Source: a virus. Taken from it: a stretch of 64,000 nucleotides of DNA. Location of the stretch: positions 1-64,000 of the IMG/VR virus record IMGVR_UViG_3300020187_000015. One strand, written 5' to 3'. Of this stretch, positions 37,622-44,978 are shown piece after piece; positions within the stretch are counted from its first letter, which is position 1; each line of letters opens with the position of its first letter. The translations under genes were made by a program, and so were the position numbers. A model generated the notes under the pieces. It worked only from the letters and a program-made list of their open reading frames with translations. It ran no database searches and was not told the DNA's origin.

Positions 37622-37625
37622 TTTA

Positions 37626-38171
37626 TTACTTTACTGTGAGATAGTAAGTACCCATTCTCGATTTATCGCGTTTGATCTTTATAACAGTTAAGCCTTCTAA
37701 CTCCTTATGAACTTTACTGAGATTTGTACCTACAGCAATATACGGTCCACCACTTGGGTCAACTGAGTCTAAGCTACCATCATCCTTTCGAGAACATCCA
37801 ACATGACCATCATCTTCAAAGGAATACTCAACACAATTCTTAGATATGATAGTGAATTTTCGTTCCTCATTGTATCGGCTTTTAACTACAACATCTGGCC
37901 ATCCAGCCCAACTACCTTGAATTGGATCAGAGACACCCGAAGACACTACATCTTCAGCAGAATCAAAATCAACTTCGATTTTATCATCTGGATAAAGATG
38001 CTCTGTCATTTCTCGACCTTTTTCAAAAAAGGACTCACCTACAGAATCTGGATGATACCCCGCGGCAACGCACAGACTGTACAACTTCTCGGTCAGGACA
38101 GTCATCCCCATTGAATCGTGTTTACTTTCGTATGTAACCTTTTCTTCGTAATGCTCTATTGTAATTTTCAT
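37626..38171 (-). CDS. Hypothetical protein, 181 aa
   Basis: ITIEHYEEKVTYESKHDSMG opens, then a helix (TEKLYSLCVAAGYHPDSVGE) and an acidic region, then SFEDDGHVGCSRKDDGSLDS and a final beta hairpin. Soluble alpha/beta. No family is recognised. Confidence 0.5.
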   Translation of the reverse strand: MKITIEHYEEKVTYESKHDSMGMTVLTEKLYSLCVAAGYHPDSVGESFFEKGREMTEHLYPDDKIEVDFDSAEDVVSSGVSDPIQGSWAGWPDVVVKSRYNEERKFTIISKNCVEYSFEDDGHVGCSRKDDGSLDSVDPSGGPYIAVGTNLSKVHKELEGLTVIKIKRDKSRMGTYYLTVK

Positions 38172-38174
38172 AAT

Positions 38175-38300
38175 TTATAGACAACTCAACCAGATACAGA
38201 GGCATACAAAAATGCACACTGAAAATACACCAATAGTAATCTTCTCGATTAATTCGAGCGAGCCGTCCTTGGTCCTTTGTTCGTTAAACGACTTTTTCAT
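38175..38300 (-). CDS. Mini membrane protein with Cys-rich helix, 41 aa
   Basis: MKKSFNEQRTKDGSLELIEK, then a hydrophobic helix ITIGVFSVCIFVCLCIWLSC with four Cys. It lies 3 nt upstream of the 181-aa gene. Unknown. Confidence 0.45.
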   Translation of the reverse strand: MKKSFNEQRTKDGSLELIEKITIGVFSVCIFVCLCIWLSCL

Positions 38301-38302
38301 AA

Positions 38303-38404
38303 TTATTTCTTCTTCTCTGGATTAACATTAACTACCCACCACACAAATCTAGAGAATGCAGCAACTGAAACTACTGCGGTAATTATATATATTACTTCAC
38401 TCAT
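38303..38404 (-). CDS. Mini membrane protein, 33 aa
   Basis: MSEVIYIITAVVSVAAFSRF followed by VWWVVNVNPEKKK: one short helix and a basic tail. A 4-nt ATGA overlap with the next gene upstream supports translation. Confidence 0.45.
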   Translation of the reverse strand: MSEVIYIITAVVSVAAFSRFVWWVVNVNPEKKK

Positions 38405-38661
38405 AATCTTTCCTCAAATTCAAGTTGTATATTCAAAGATCTCATTGCATATTTAGCAACGTGATTCAATGCTTCCATATCTTCATACTCAACATATCGA
38501 TTCCCGATAGTTCTCATATAGCAACCTTCGTTGTCTTGCATGATCCAACAGAGAGTAATACAAGTTTCCCTGTCTAAGCTCTCGCTATAAGTCCAAGCAA
38601 CAATCTCGGCGCGGCGGTCCACGGTTGCTGGTCTAAATTCAACATCTTTATATCTCATCAT
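38401..38661 (-). CDS. Hypothetical protein, 86 aa
   Basis: MMRYKDVEFRPATVDRRAEI leads into VAWTYSESLDRETCITLCWI. The start at 38661 is preferred over an in-frame ATG at 38718 that falls inside the upstream 54-aa gene. The upstream sequence has TGTAAATATAAAACA, a candidate late-promoter motif. Confidence 0.5.
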   Translation of the reverse strand: MMRYKDVEFRPATVDRRAEIVAWTYSESLDRETCITLCWIMQDNEGCYMRTIGNRYVEYEDMEALNHVAKYAMRSLNIQLEFEERL

Positions 38662-38680
38662 GATTGTTTTATATTTACAG

Positions 38681-38845
38681 TCATTTCTTGTCCAGATTTT
38701 TTTTGATGGCCTTGTCAATCTTTGGAGTCACCAAATGACCGACATGATCGTTGTGGACAAGTGCGCCGCTTGAGCGTCCCATGAGTTTTCTCTTTGTTGG
38801 ATTCGGCGCTCTTAAATCAGCACCTGGTTTTGTTTTTTTAGACAT
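38681..38845 (-). CDS. Hypothetical basic protein, 54 aa
   Basis: MSKKTKPGADLRAPNPTKRK, then LMGRSSGALVHNDHVGHLVT and a Lys-rich end. A TTGACA promoter ends 6 nt before the ATG (leaderless). Unknown. Confidence 0.55.
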   Translation of the reverse strand: MSKKTKPGADLRAPNPTKRKLMGRSSGALVHNDHVGHLVTPKIDKAIKKNLDKK

Positions 38846-38851
38846 ACAACA

Positions 38852-38880
38852 TATAATGCCTAAAATTTAATCAATGTCAA
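38852..38880 (-). promoter_or_regulatory. Promoter of a leaderless gene
   Basis: TTGACA, 17 bp, ATTATA (CATTAT with 16 bp), 6 nt before the ATG at 38845. Confidence 0.7.
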
Positions 38881-39113
38881 CAAAAAAAGTTTGGTTTGCT
38901 GCTTTTTTCTTTATTAAGATAATTTTTTAAAATTAAATAAGCCTCTTGTATTGTTTTGGGCTTCCACTCTGGATTAACTTCACGCATTTCTGGGAGAGCT
39001 ATTTTCTCAAAATATGTTTTGCGCAAATCAGTTATTTCGCCAGATTCAACAAAAGATTCAAGCATACAATAAGTTGATTGAAGGTTTTTATGTGTTTTGT
39101 CCAAAGGTTTCAT
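38877..39113 (-). CDS. Hypothetical protein, 78 aa
   Basis: MKPLDKTHKNLQSTYCMLES, then a basic helical region and PEWKPKTIQEAYLILKNYLN. It overlaps the 63-aa gene by 26 nt and its 3' end overlaps the -35 of the promoter at 38852. Unknown. Confidence 0.5.
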   Translation of the reverse strand: MKPLDKTHKNLQSTYCMLESFVESGEITDLRKTYFEKIALPEMREVNPEWKPKTIQEAYLILKNYLNKEKSSKPNFFC

Positions 39114-39279
39114 AGATAATAAACTCTGGTTGGTTATCTTTGGATTTGTACTTATTTGGGAAGACGGTTACTGGCATCTTCTTGCCATCAATAACGACGT
39201 ATCCAGCGAGATACTTGCCGTTTTTCCCATCTTTCTTCCAGAAAGCGCCGCGTTGTTGATCGGTCCATGTAGTATTCAT
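39088..39279 (-). CDS. Small conserved phage domain, 63 aa
   Basis: WTDQQRGAFWKKDGKNGKYL, then AGYVVIDGKKMPVTVFPNKY. The layout (GAFWKK...YLAG.V...GK...T.FPNKYK) resembles a small beta-barrel phage family related to DUF736-like proteins. It has the best promoter in the window, 7 nt upstream. Confidence 0.6.
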   Translation of the reverse strand: MNTTWTDQQRGAFWKKDGKNGKYLAGYVVIDGKKMPVTVFPNKYKSKDNQPEFIIYETFGQNT

Positions 39280-39286
39280 ATGTGCA

Positions 39287-39314
39287 ATTATAGCACATAA
39301 AACAACGTTGTCAA
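39287..39314 (-). promoter_or_regulatory. Perfect consensus promoter of a leaderless gene
   Basis: TTGACA, 16 bp, TATAAT on the minus strand. The -10 ends 7 nt before the ATG at 39279, so the transcript should start at or next to the A of the start codon. Confidence 0.9.
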
Positions 39315-39556
39315 GTTAAATTCTTCCAAGCATTTTCACAATGCTTTTTATCTCTAAATAAAAAATTAATAAATTTATAAAATTTTCCTCTTACTGGTAA
39401 ATTTAATTGTTGCCAGTAGCCACAGTAGGCAGAAAAAGTTAGATTAGCATTTAAGCCAAAAACCGAGGCTAGTCCTTGCGACACAGCCTCGGCTAAATTC
39501 CAATAGTAAGACTTACCTCTCGATTTCGAGGGGTCAGCTTTTATAGTTATTCTCAT
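39311..39556 (-). CDS. Hypothetical protein, 81 aa
   Basis: MRITIKADPSKSRGKSYYWN, then LAEAVSQGLASVFGLNANLT and a Trp/Tyr-rich region (AYCGYWQQLNLPVRGKFYKF). The start at 39556 overlaps the stop of the DUF4376-like gene (TAATG). Unknown. Confidence 0.5.
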   Translation of the reverse strand: MRITIKADPSKSRGKSYYWNLAEAVSQGLASVFGLNANLTFSAYCGYWQQLNLPVRGKFYKFINFLFRDKKHCENAWKNLT

Positions 39557-40134
39557 TACCAAACAATAGCACTTAATTCTGCGAAACTAGTGGCGTTAGC
39601 GATTGCTTCGTTAAGTTCTTTTTCACGAGAAAATGCTGCCGACTTTCTTTGAATACCTTCCGAAATTGCTGTTTGAAACTGAGCCTTTGAAATTGTATTG
39701 TACGAACCATCGGCGTTCTTATAATCTGGGAAAGAGCCGCCGTCTGGCAGGATTTCGATAATTGTTTTTGTGTCGATGATGGTTTCTAGGTCGGCCTTAA
39801 ATTGAAAACCATCACTAGTCGTGAGAATAGAGTTGTATTCCGCATCTCTAGCTCTTTTAATCTCTGCAAACTTTCTAGATTTAAACATATCGGGATATTC
39901 AATAAATCTTTCTTCTCGTCGCTCCAGTCGTTTGATCTCCATCTTTTCTTGAAAAGTAACAACGTTATTGTTAATCAGGAAAAGTGGTTCGTCCGAAGAC
40001 TCAAAAGTTGCAGCCTTCGCATTCGAGATTTGAACGACTTCTTCAGAATTGGTATTATAAGAGCCATCTTCGTATGCATCTTCTTGCACTTCGATGATTC
40101 GTCTTGTTTCGATGTTAATTAGGGCGTTTTTCAT
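39556..40134 (-). CDS. DUF4376-like tail-fibre accessory protein
   Basis: 192 aa. A short N-terminal strand region (INIETRRIIEVQEDAYEDGS), then a helix with KRARDAEYNSILTTSDGFQF, then KADLETIIDTKTIIEILPDG and NADGSYNTISKAQFQTAISE. The R-D-x-E-Y...T.DGF.F.AD pattern is like the DUF4376 domain of tail-fibre assembly and baseplate proteins. It is adjacent to the fibre genes. Confidence 0.55.
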   Translation of the reverse strand: MKNALINIETRRIIEVQEDAYEDGSYNTNSEEVVQISNAKAATFESSDEPLFLINNNVVTFQEKMEIKRLERREERFIEYPDMFKSRKFAEIKRARDAEYNSILTTSDGFQFKADLETIIDTKTIIEILPDGGSFPDYKNADGSYNTISKAQFQTAISEGIQRKSAAFSREKELNEAIANATSFAELSAIVW

Positions 40135-40931
40135 AATTCGTTGATCCAGTTAAATTTTTGGTTAAGTTGTTCTGAGAGTTGGCGGCCAAGTGTTTCGTGC
40201 CAATCTTTTTTTAGTGGTTTTACTTCTTGGCGAATAACATGGTCTCCATATGGGAAACCTACATCATTTTCTTTGGTGTATTGTTCTACGTTGGAAGTGT
40301 TGTGAACGAAAGGCTCTTCTCCAAGAAACTCCCATACATTATTCATTACACTTTGTGGGTCTTCTGTTAAGTCTTCAGCATGAATAAACATTAATTTATC
40401 ACCAAATCTTTCGGCAGCTTCATGTAATCTCTCGATTGCAATACCAATTGGAGGGCTTTGTAGCCAACCTTGAGCGCGTTTATCGATAGTTGTCCAGCTT
40501 TGTGGGTTTTGTTGCTCCACTCCGTTAAAAACTTCTGGGTGCTGCTGGCGTTTCTTTTCCATGCTGGAAAGAATGCCGCGTATATCGCGGACTGGCACAA
40601 GAACCTTTGCGTCTGGCCACACCTTAAAAAGTTGATCTAGGTGACCAATCCAAGAGCGGCACTTGTCTACAACTACAGGGCGGTCTGTGATACTATTAAA
40701 TGCGTTCTCACATCCAGCCTTAACGTAATCCAAATACATAGGCTCAAGAACTTTTTCCATATCCACTGCCTTTGCCTCTTCAGTCTGAAAGACTTGGCGA
40801 GCTATGTAGCCAATTTCGTGCAAGGCACTTGTTGGTGTAGCGTGGACCCTTGGGTTCTGCGCTAGAAGATTGCAGAGCAGCGTGGAGCAAGCTCTTGGAA
40901 GACCAGATACGAAGTGTAATTTTTTACTCAT
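40131..40931 (-). CDS. PAPS-dependent sulfotransferase
   Basis: 266 aa. The 5'-phosphosulfate loop SGLPRACSTLLCNLL at the N-terminus and VPVRDIRGILSSMEKKRQ as the 3'-phosphate binding region mark a sulfotransferase fold. Sulfotransferases of this type occur in marine and other phages near tail genes, perhaps modifying surface glycans or tail-fibre partners. It overlaps the DUF4376-like gene by 4 nt. Confidence 0.8.
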   Translation of the reverse strand: MSKKLHFVSGLPRACSTLLCNLLAQNPRVHATPTSALHEIGYIARQVFQTEEAKAVDMEKVLEPMYLDYVKAGCENAFNSITDRPVVVDKCRSWIGHLDQLFKVWPDAKVLVPVRDIRGILSSMEKKRQQHPEVFNGVEQQNPQSWTTIDKRAQGWLQSPPIGIAIERLHEAAERFGDKLMFIHAEDLTEDPQSVMNNVWEFLGEEPFVHNTSNVEQYTKENDVGFPYGDHVIRQEVKPLKKDWHETLGRQLSEQLNQKFNWINEL

Positions 40932-40965
40932 ATTATTATGGTGTATCTAATCCTTTAAAAGTCAA

Positions 40966-41982
40966 CTATAAATCAAAGAAAACTGTCAAACCTCCATATG
41001 TAGCTGGGTAAGTTGCTCCTACTGGAACGTGAATTGTTGAAGCCGCTACACCAGAAAACACATCAGAACCCAAGGCAGGAGCAGTTGTAGCTAGGCAGTT
41101 GATTGTAGCCAGGCTAGCGCAGTTATAGAATGCTTGACTCCCGATGCTGGTGACGCTGCTGGGAATGGTGATGCTCGCCAAGCTAGTGTTAATAAATAGT
41201 GTAGCCTCAATGCTTGTAAAGTCAACATTATTTGGGAGGGTAGCGCTTTCTAAGATACTGGAGTAACCGAATGCGTAAGACCCGATACTGGAGACGCTGT
41301 CAGGGATGATAATGCTCGTCAGGACGTTGCATCTACTGAATGCGCTAAAACCGATGCTGGTGAAGTTAACGTTATTTGGGAGGGTGACGCTCGTCAGGCT
41401 AGTGCAGTAATCGAATGCGTAAGACCCGATGCTGGTGACGCTGTCGGGAATCGTGACGTTCGTCAGGCCGCAGTTATAGAATGCTAGAGACCCGATGCTG
41501 GTGACGCTGTCTGGAATGGTGATGCTCGTCAGGGCGCTACAGTAAGCGAATGAGGAAGAATCGATGCTGGTGACGCTGTCGGGAATGGTGATGCTCGTCA
41601 GGCCAGAGCAGCTAACGAATGCGCCAGCCCCGATGCTGATCACGCTGTTGGGGATGGTGACGCTCGTCAGGCTGCTGCAGCTATTGAATGCGGAAGTCCC
41701 GAAGCTGGTGACGTTACTTCCAATGTAGATGCTAGTTAATGTCGTGTTACCATCATAACCATCTAAATCAGTAATAGTTGTAAGATTTCTAGTCTGTGTT
41801 ACGCCAGCCTGAATATCTGTAGTGAATGGCACAATAGATTCCTTTTCCGCATCACTCAGAGGAAGATCTGCCAACTTAATCTTTTTGGTCTGATTTAGGT
41901 CGCTGTCTACTAGTGGTAGCACATCGATTGCTGGATCAGCTGAAGTTAGTTCTGTTAGTTGTGATATTTTTTTGTCTGCCAT
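40966..41982 (-). CDS. Tail-fibre LRR protein 1 (BspA/LRR_5 type)
   Basis: 338 aa. A conserved N-terminal attachment domain (MADKKISQLTELTSADPAID, then VLPLVDSDLNQTKKIKLADL) followed by about nine BspA-type leucine-rich repeats of 23 residues with the consensus SVTIPDSVTSIGSYAFxxCS. The C-terminus has a capping segment (YPATYGGLTVFFDL). Such repeats bind proteins or glycans; in phage fibres they are probable receptor-binding elements. DNA of the repeats is less AT-rich than surrounding genes. Confidence 0.75.
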   Translation of the reverse strand: MADKKISQLTELTSADPAIDVLPLVDSDLNQTKKIKLADLPLSDAEKESIVPFTTDIQAGVTQTRNLTTITDLDGYDGNTTLTSIYIGSNVTSFGTSAFNSCSSLTSVTIPNSVISIGAGAFVSCSGLTSITIPDSVTSIDSSSFAYCSALTSITIPDSVTSIGSLAFYNCGLTNVTIPDSVTSIGSYAFDYCTSLTSVTLPNNVNFTSIGFSAFSRCNVLTSIIIPDSVSSIGSYAFGYSSILESATLPNNVDFTSIEATLFINTSLASITIPSSVTSIGSQAFYNCASLATINCLATTAPALGSDVFSGVAASTIHVPVGATYPATYGGLTVFFDL

Positions 41983-41994
41983 GATTTTTAAAGA

Positions 41995-43827
41995 TTAAAT
42001 TATATTAACGGTTACGTTTGCGTTTCCACCAATATTCAGGCCAGATCCAGCTGTCCAACCAAGTCCAGCTAGTACATTTATAGTAAGAGGAGATGCCGTG
42101 CCGAGGAAAATATTAATTGCGTTGTCTATAACAGTTTTATCTACATTGCAGTTAATTGTATTTAGTAGATTACAACCCTGAAAAGCTCTCTCTCCTATGC
42201 TGCCGACACTAATAGGAATTTCAACAGTTGTCAAAACATCAAGATTGCGGAATGCGTATGAACCGATAGTCGTTACTGTAGTGGGTATGGTCAAACTCAG
42301 TAAAGATCTAAGTTCAGCAAATGTGAATTGCTCAATGGTAGTAAAGCCAGTGTTGCTTGGGAGGGTGAGACTTTCTACCCTGTCACAGCCTTGGAATGCT
42401 CTTAGTTTGATGGTGGAAACGCTGTCTGGGATGGTGATGCTCGTAAAGTCGCAGTTTTGGAATGCGCCTCTACCGATGCTGGTGACGCTGTTGGGAATGG
42501 TGACGCTCGACAGGCTAGTGCAGTTATAGAATAAGTAATCTTCGATGCTGGTGAAGCCAACATTATTTGGAAGAGTGGCGCTCGCGAGGTCAGTGCAGTT
42601 TTGAAATGCGCTATTCCCGATGCTGGTGACACTGTCGGGAATGATAATGCTCGTCAGGCTTTTGCAGTTGTCGAATGCATTCGCCCCGATAGTTTCGACG
42701 CTGTCGGGAATGTTGATGCTCGTCAGGCTGCTGCAGTTATCGAATGTGAACTCCCCGATGCTGGAGACGCTGTTGGGGATGGTGACGCTCGACAGGCTAG
42801 TGCAGCCAAGGAATGCGTAATCCCCGATGGTTTCGACGCTGTCGGGAATGACGATACTTGTAAGAAATACGCAAATGCCGAACGTATCTCCCGCAATCGA
42901 GGTAAACGCAGGATTATTTGGAAGCTTGATACTCGTTAGCGCAGAATAATAAAACGCAAAACTCCCAATGGTGGTGACACTATCAGGAATGGTGACGCTC
43001 GTCAGGCTGCTGCACCGATAGAATGCGCTAAACCCGATGCTGGTGACGCTGTCGGGAATGGTGACGATCGTCAGGCTGCTGCAGACAGAGAATGTGTTAT
43101 TCTCGATACTGGTGAAATTGTTATTATTTGGAAGTGTGACGCTCGCGAGGTCAGTGCAGCGATAGAATGCCGCAGACCCGATAGTTTCGACGCTGTCGGG
43201 AATGACGATACTCGTCAGGCTAGTGCAGAAATCGAATGCGGAATCCGCGATGCTGGTGACGCTATTGCCGATGGTTGCGCTCGCGAGGCTAGTGCAGCCA
43301 CGGATTGCGCGATCCCCGATGGTTTCGACGCTGTCGGGAATGACGATACTTGTAAGAGATATGCAACCGCCGAACGTATCTTGCTCAATCGAGGTAAACG
43401 CAGGATTATTTGGAAGCTTGATACTCGTTAGCGCAGAATAATAAAACGCAAAACTCCCGATAGTGGTGACACTATCAGGAATAAAAACGCTCTGATTTGT
43501 TAAATTAGCTCCTGCAAAATTGCTATTGCTAAACGCCGCCGATCCAATGCTAGTTACATTAGTCCCAATATAAATGCTGTCTGGTTGATACGTATTGTAA
43601 AACCCATCCGAATTACTAATAGTTGTAAGATTTCTAGTTTGCTCCACGCCAGCCTGAATATCTATCGTGTATGGGTATGCGGTATCTTCAGAGGCATCAC
43701 TAAGCGGAAAGTTGGCTAATTTAATTTTTTTAGTTTTACTTTCGCTGGAGTCTACAACTGGTAAAAAATCTACTGCCGAGTCTGCTGAAGTTATTTCTGT
43801 GAGGTCTGATATTTTTTTGTTTGCCAT
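41995..43827 (-). CDS. Tail-fibre LRR protein 2 (BspA/LRR_5 type), long
   Basis: 610 aa. The same N-terminal domain (MANKKISDLTEITSADSAVD) is followed by about 20 LRR_5 repeats (SIVIPDSVETIGDYAFLGCT and variants). Two coding segments, around 42823-42995 and 43315-43487, are nearly identical and 492 bp apart, showing an internal duplication. The C-terminal end (AGLGWTAGSGLNIGGNANVT) is shared with the third protein. It is probably the major receptor-binding fibre of the three. Confidence 0.75.
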   Translation of the reverse strand: MANKKISDLTEITSADSAVDFLPVVDSSESKTKKIKLANFPLSDASEDTAYPYTIDIQAGVEQTRNLTTISNSDGFYNTYQPDSIYIGTNVTSIGSAAFSNSNFAGANLTNQSVFIPDSVTTIGSFAFYYSALTSIKLPNNPAFTSIEQDTFGGCISLTSIVIPDSVETIGDRAIRGCTSLASATIGNSVTSIADSAFDFCTSLTSIVIPDSVETIGSAAFYRCTDLASVTLPNNNNFTSIENNTFSVCSSLTIVTIPDSVTSIGFSAFYRCSSLTSVTIPDSVTTIGSFAFYYSALTSIKLPNNPAFTSIAGDTFGICVFLTSIVIPDSVETIGDYAFLGCTSLSSVTIPNSVSSIGEFTFDNCSSLTSINIPDSVETIGANAFDNCKSLTSIIIPDSVTSIGNSAFQNCTDLASATLPNNVGFTSIEDYLFYNCTSLSSVTIPNSVTSIGRGAFQNCDFTSITIPDSVSTIKLRAFQGCDRVESLTLPSNTGFTTIEQFTFAELRSLLSLTIPTTVTTIGSYAFRNLDVLTTVEIPISVGSIGERAFQGCNLLNTINCNVDKTVIDNAINIFLGTASPLTINVLAGLGWTAGSGLNIGGNANVTVNII

Positions 43828-43839
43828 TGTGGGTTTACT

Positions 43840-44532
43840 TTATATTATGTTAACGGTCACGTTTGTGTTTCCGCCAATTGTTTGGCCAGGTCCAGCTGTC
43901 CAACCCAGTCCAGATGGCGCGTTTATAGTAAGAGGAGATGCCGTGCCATTGAAAACATTATCTAGGCCATTTATAATAGAAAAATCTACATTGCAGTTAA
44001 TTGTCGCTAAGTTAACGCAATTACGAAAAGCGTTATCCCCAATACTAGTCACACTGCTGGGAATGGTTAAGCTGTTCAGGACATTGCAGTTTTGAAGTGC
44101 GCTAACCCCGATGCTGGTAACGCTGTCTGGAATATTGATACTTTGGATAGCGAAGCAGAGCCGAAATGCATTTTGATCGATACTTGTGATACCGTTAGCG
44201 ATGGTTACATCCGTCAGGGCATCGCAACGAATGAATGCGGATTGCCCGATGCTGGGAACATTGCTCCCAATATAGATACTAGTTAAAGTAGTGTCATCGC
44301 CGTAATACTGATTGTAAGTCAACGGAGCAGTAATATTTCGTGTTTGCTCCACAGTGCCGTGAAAGTCTGTAGTATACGTATACACATGGTTTTTAGCCGA
44401 ATCGCTCAGTGGCAAATTACTAAATCTAATCTTTTTGGTCTCATCTGCGCTGGTATCTACAACAGGTAAGAGGTCAGTTGCTGCGTCAGCTGAAGTTAGT
44501 TCCGTAAGTTCTGATATTTTTTTGTCCGCCAT
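43840..44532 (-). CDS. Tail-fibre LRR protein 3 (BspA/LRR_5 type), short
   Basis: 230 aa. N-terminal domain MADKKISELTELTSADAATD, four or five LRR_5 repeats (INIPDSVTSIGVSALQNCNV), then the same C-terminal cap as protein 2 (PSGLGWTAGPGQTIGGNTNV). Its leader has GTGTAATAAATA before the ATG. The three proteins share the ends but differ in repeat number, as in modular fibres that swap binding parts. Confidence 0.75.
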   Translation of the reverse strand: MADKKISELTELTSADAATDLLPVVDTSADETKKIRFSNLPLSDSAKNHVYTYTTDFHGTVEQTRNITAPLTYNQYYGDDTTLTSIYIGSNVPSIGQSAFIRCDALTDVTIANGITSIDQNAFRLCFAIQSINIPDSVTSIGVSALQNCNVLNSLTIPSSVTSIGDNAFRNCVNLATINCNVDFSIINGLDNVFNGTASPLTINAPSGLGWTAGPGQTIGGNTNVTVNII

Positions 44533-44559
44533 AGTATTTATTACACTATAATTTATAGG

Positions 44560-44940
44560 TTAATCTATAATACTAGCAAAATCATTTTCTAAGTTAGTCT
44601 TTGGCTTATCTTCAACGTGCTTATTACCTACTTCTTTTTCATATTTTTCAAAATATGATTTTTTGACTGGATCATATCCAAGCCTCTCTTCTCTTTCTAT
44701 GCTAAGCTCTTTAGAGTAGTCCAACATATCTCCATATGTGCCTTTCATTTTTCCAGTCTTATCAGTAAAAGCCACTTTGTCGAAGGCATCGATTTTACTA
44801 TGGGTACTGAAGTTTATTGGGGTATAAGATCTATCCCATTTTAAGCCGTCCTCATCATGAAAAACATGTTCATCGTTGACCGATTGAATTAACTCAATAT
44901 ACTCTTCTCTTTCTGGATGTTTGTAAATGTATTCTGGCAT
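44560..44940 (-). CDS. Hypothetical protein, 126 aa
   Basis: Acidic, Tyr-rich: YIYKHPEREEYIELIQSVND, then HEDGLKWDRSYTPINF-like sequence and a helical end. It looks like a small structural or fibre-assembly protein by position. No family is recognised. Confidence 0.5.
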   Translation of the reverse strand: MPEYIYKHPEREEYIELIQSVNDEHVFHDEDGLKWDRSYTPINFSTHSKIDAFDKVAFTDKTGKMKGTYGDMLDYSKELSIEREERLGYDPVKKSYFEKYEKEVGNKHVEDKPKTNLENDFASIID

Positions 44941-44978
44941 AATACATTATGCTATAGTTTTAACCTTATTCCAATTAT

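Noticed and set aside
42197-42939. Plus-strand ORFs opposite the LRR genes
   Set aside because: They arise from the regular repeats of the LRR genes on the minus strand; the minus frame has the conserved LRR pattern and intact end domains.
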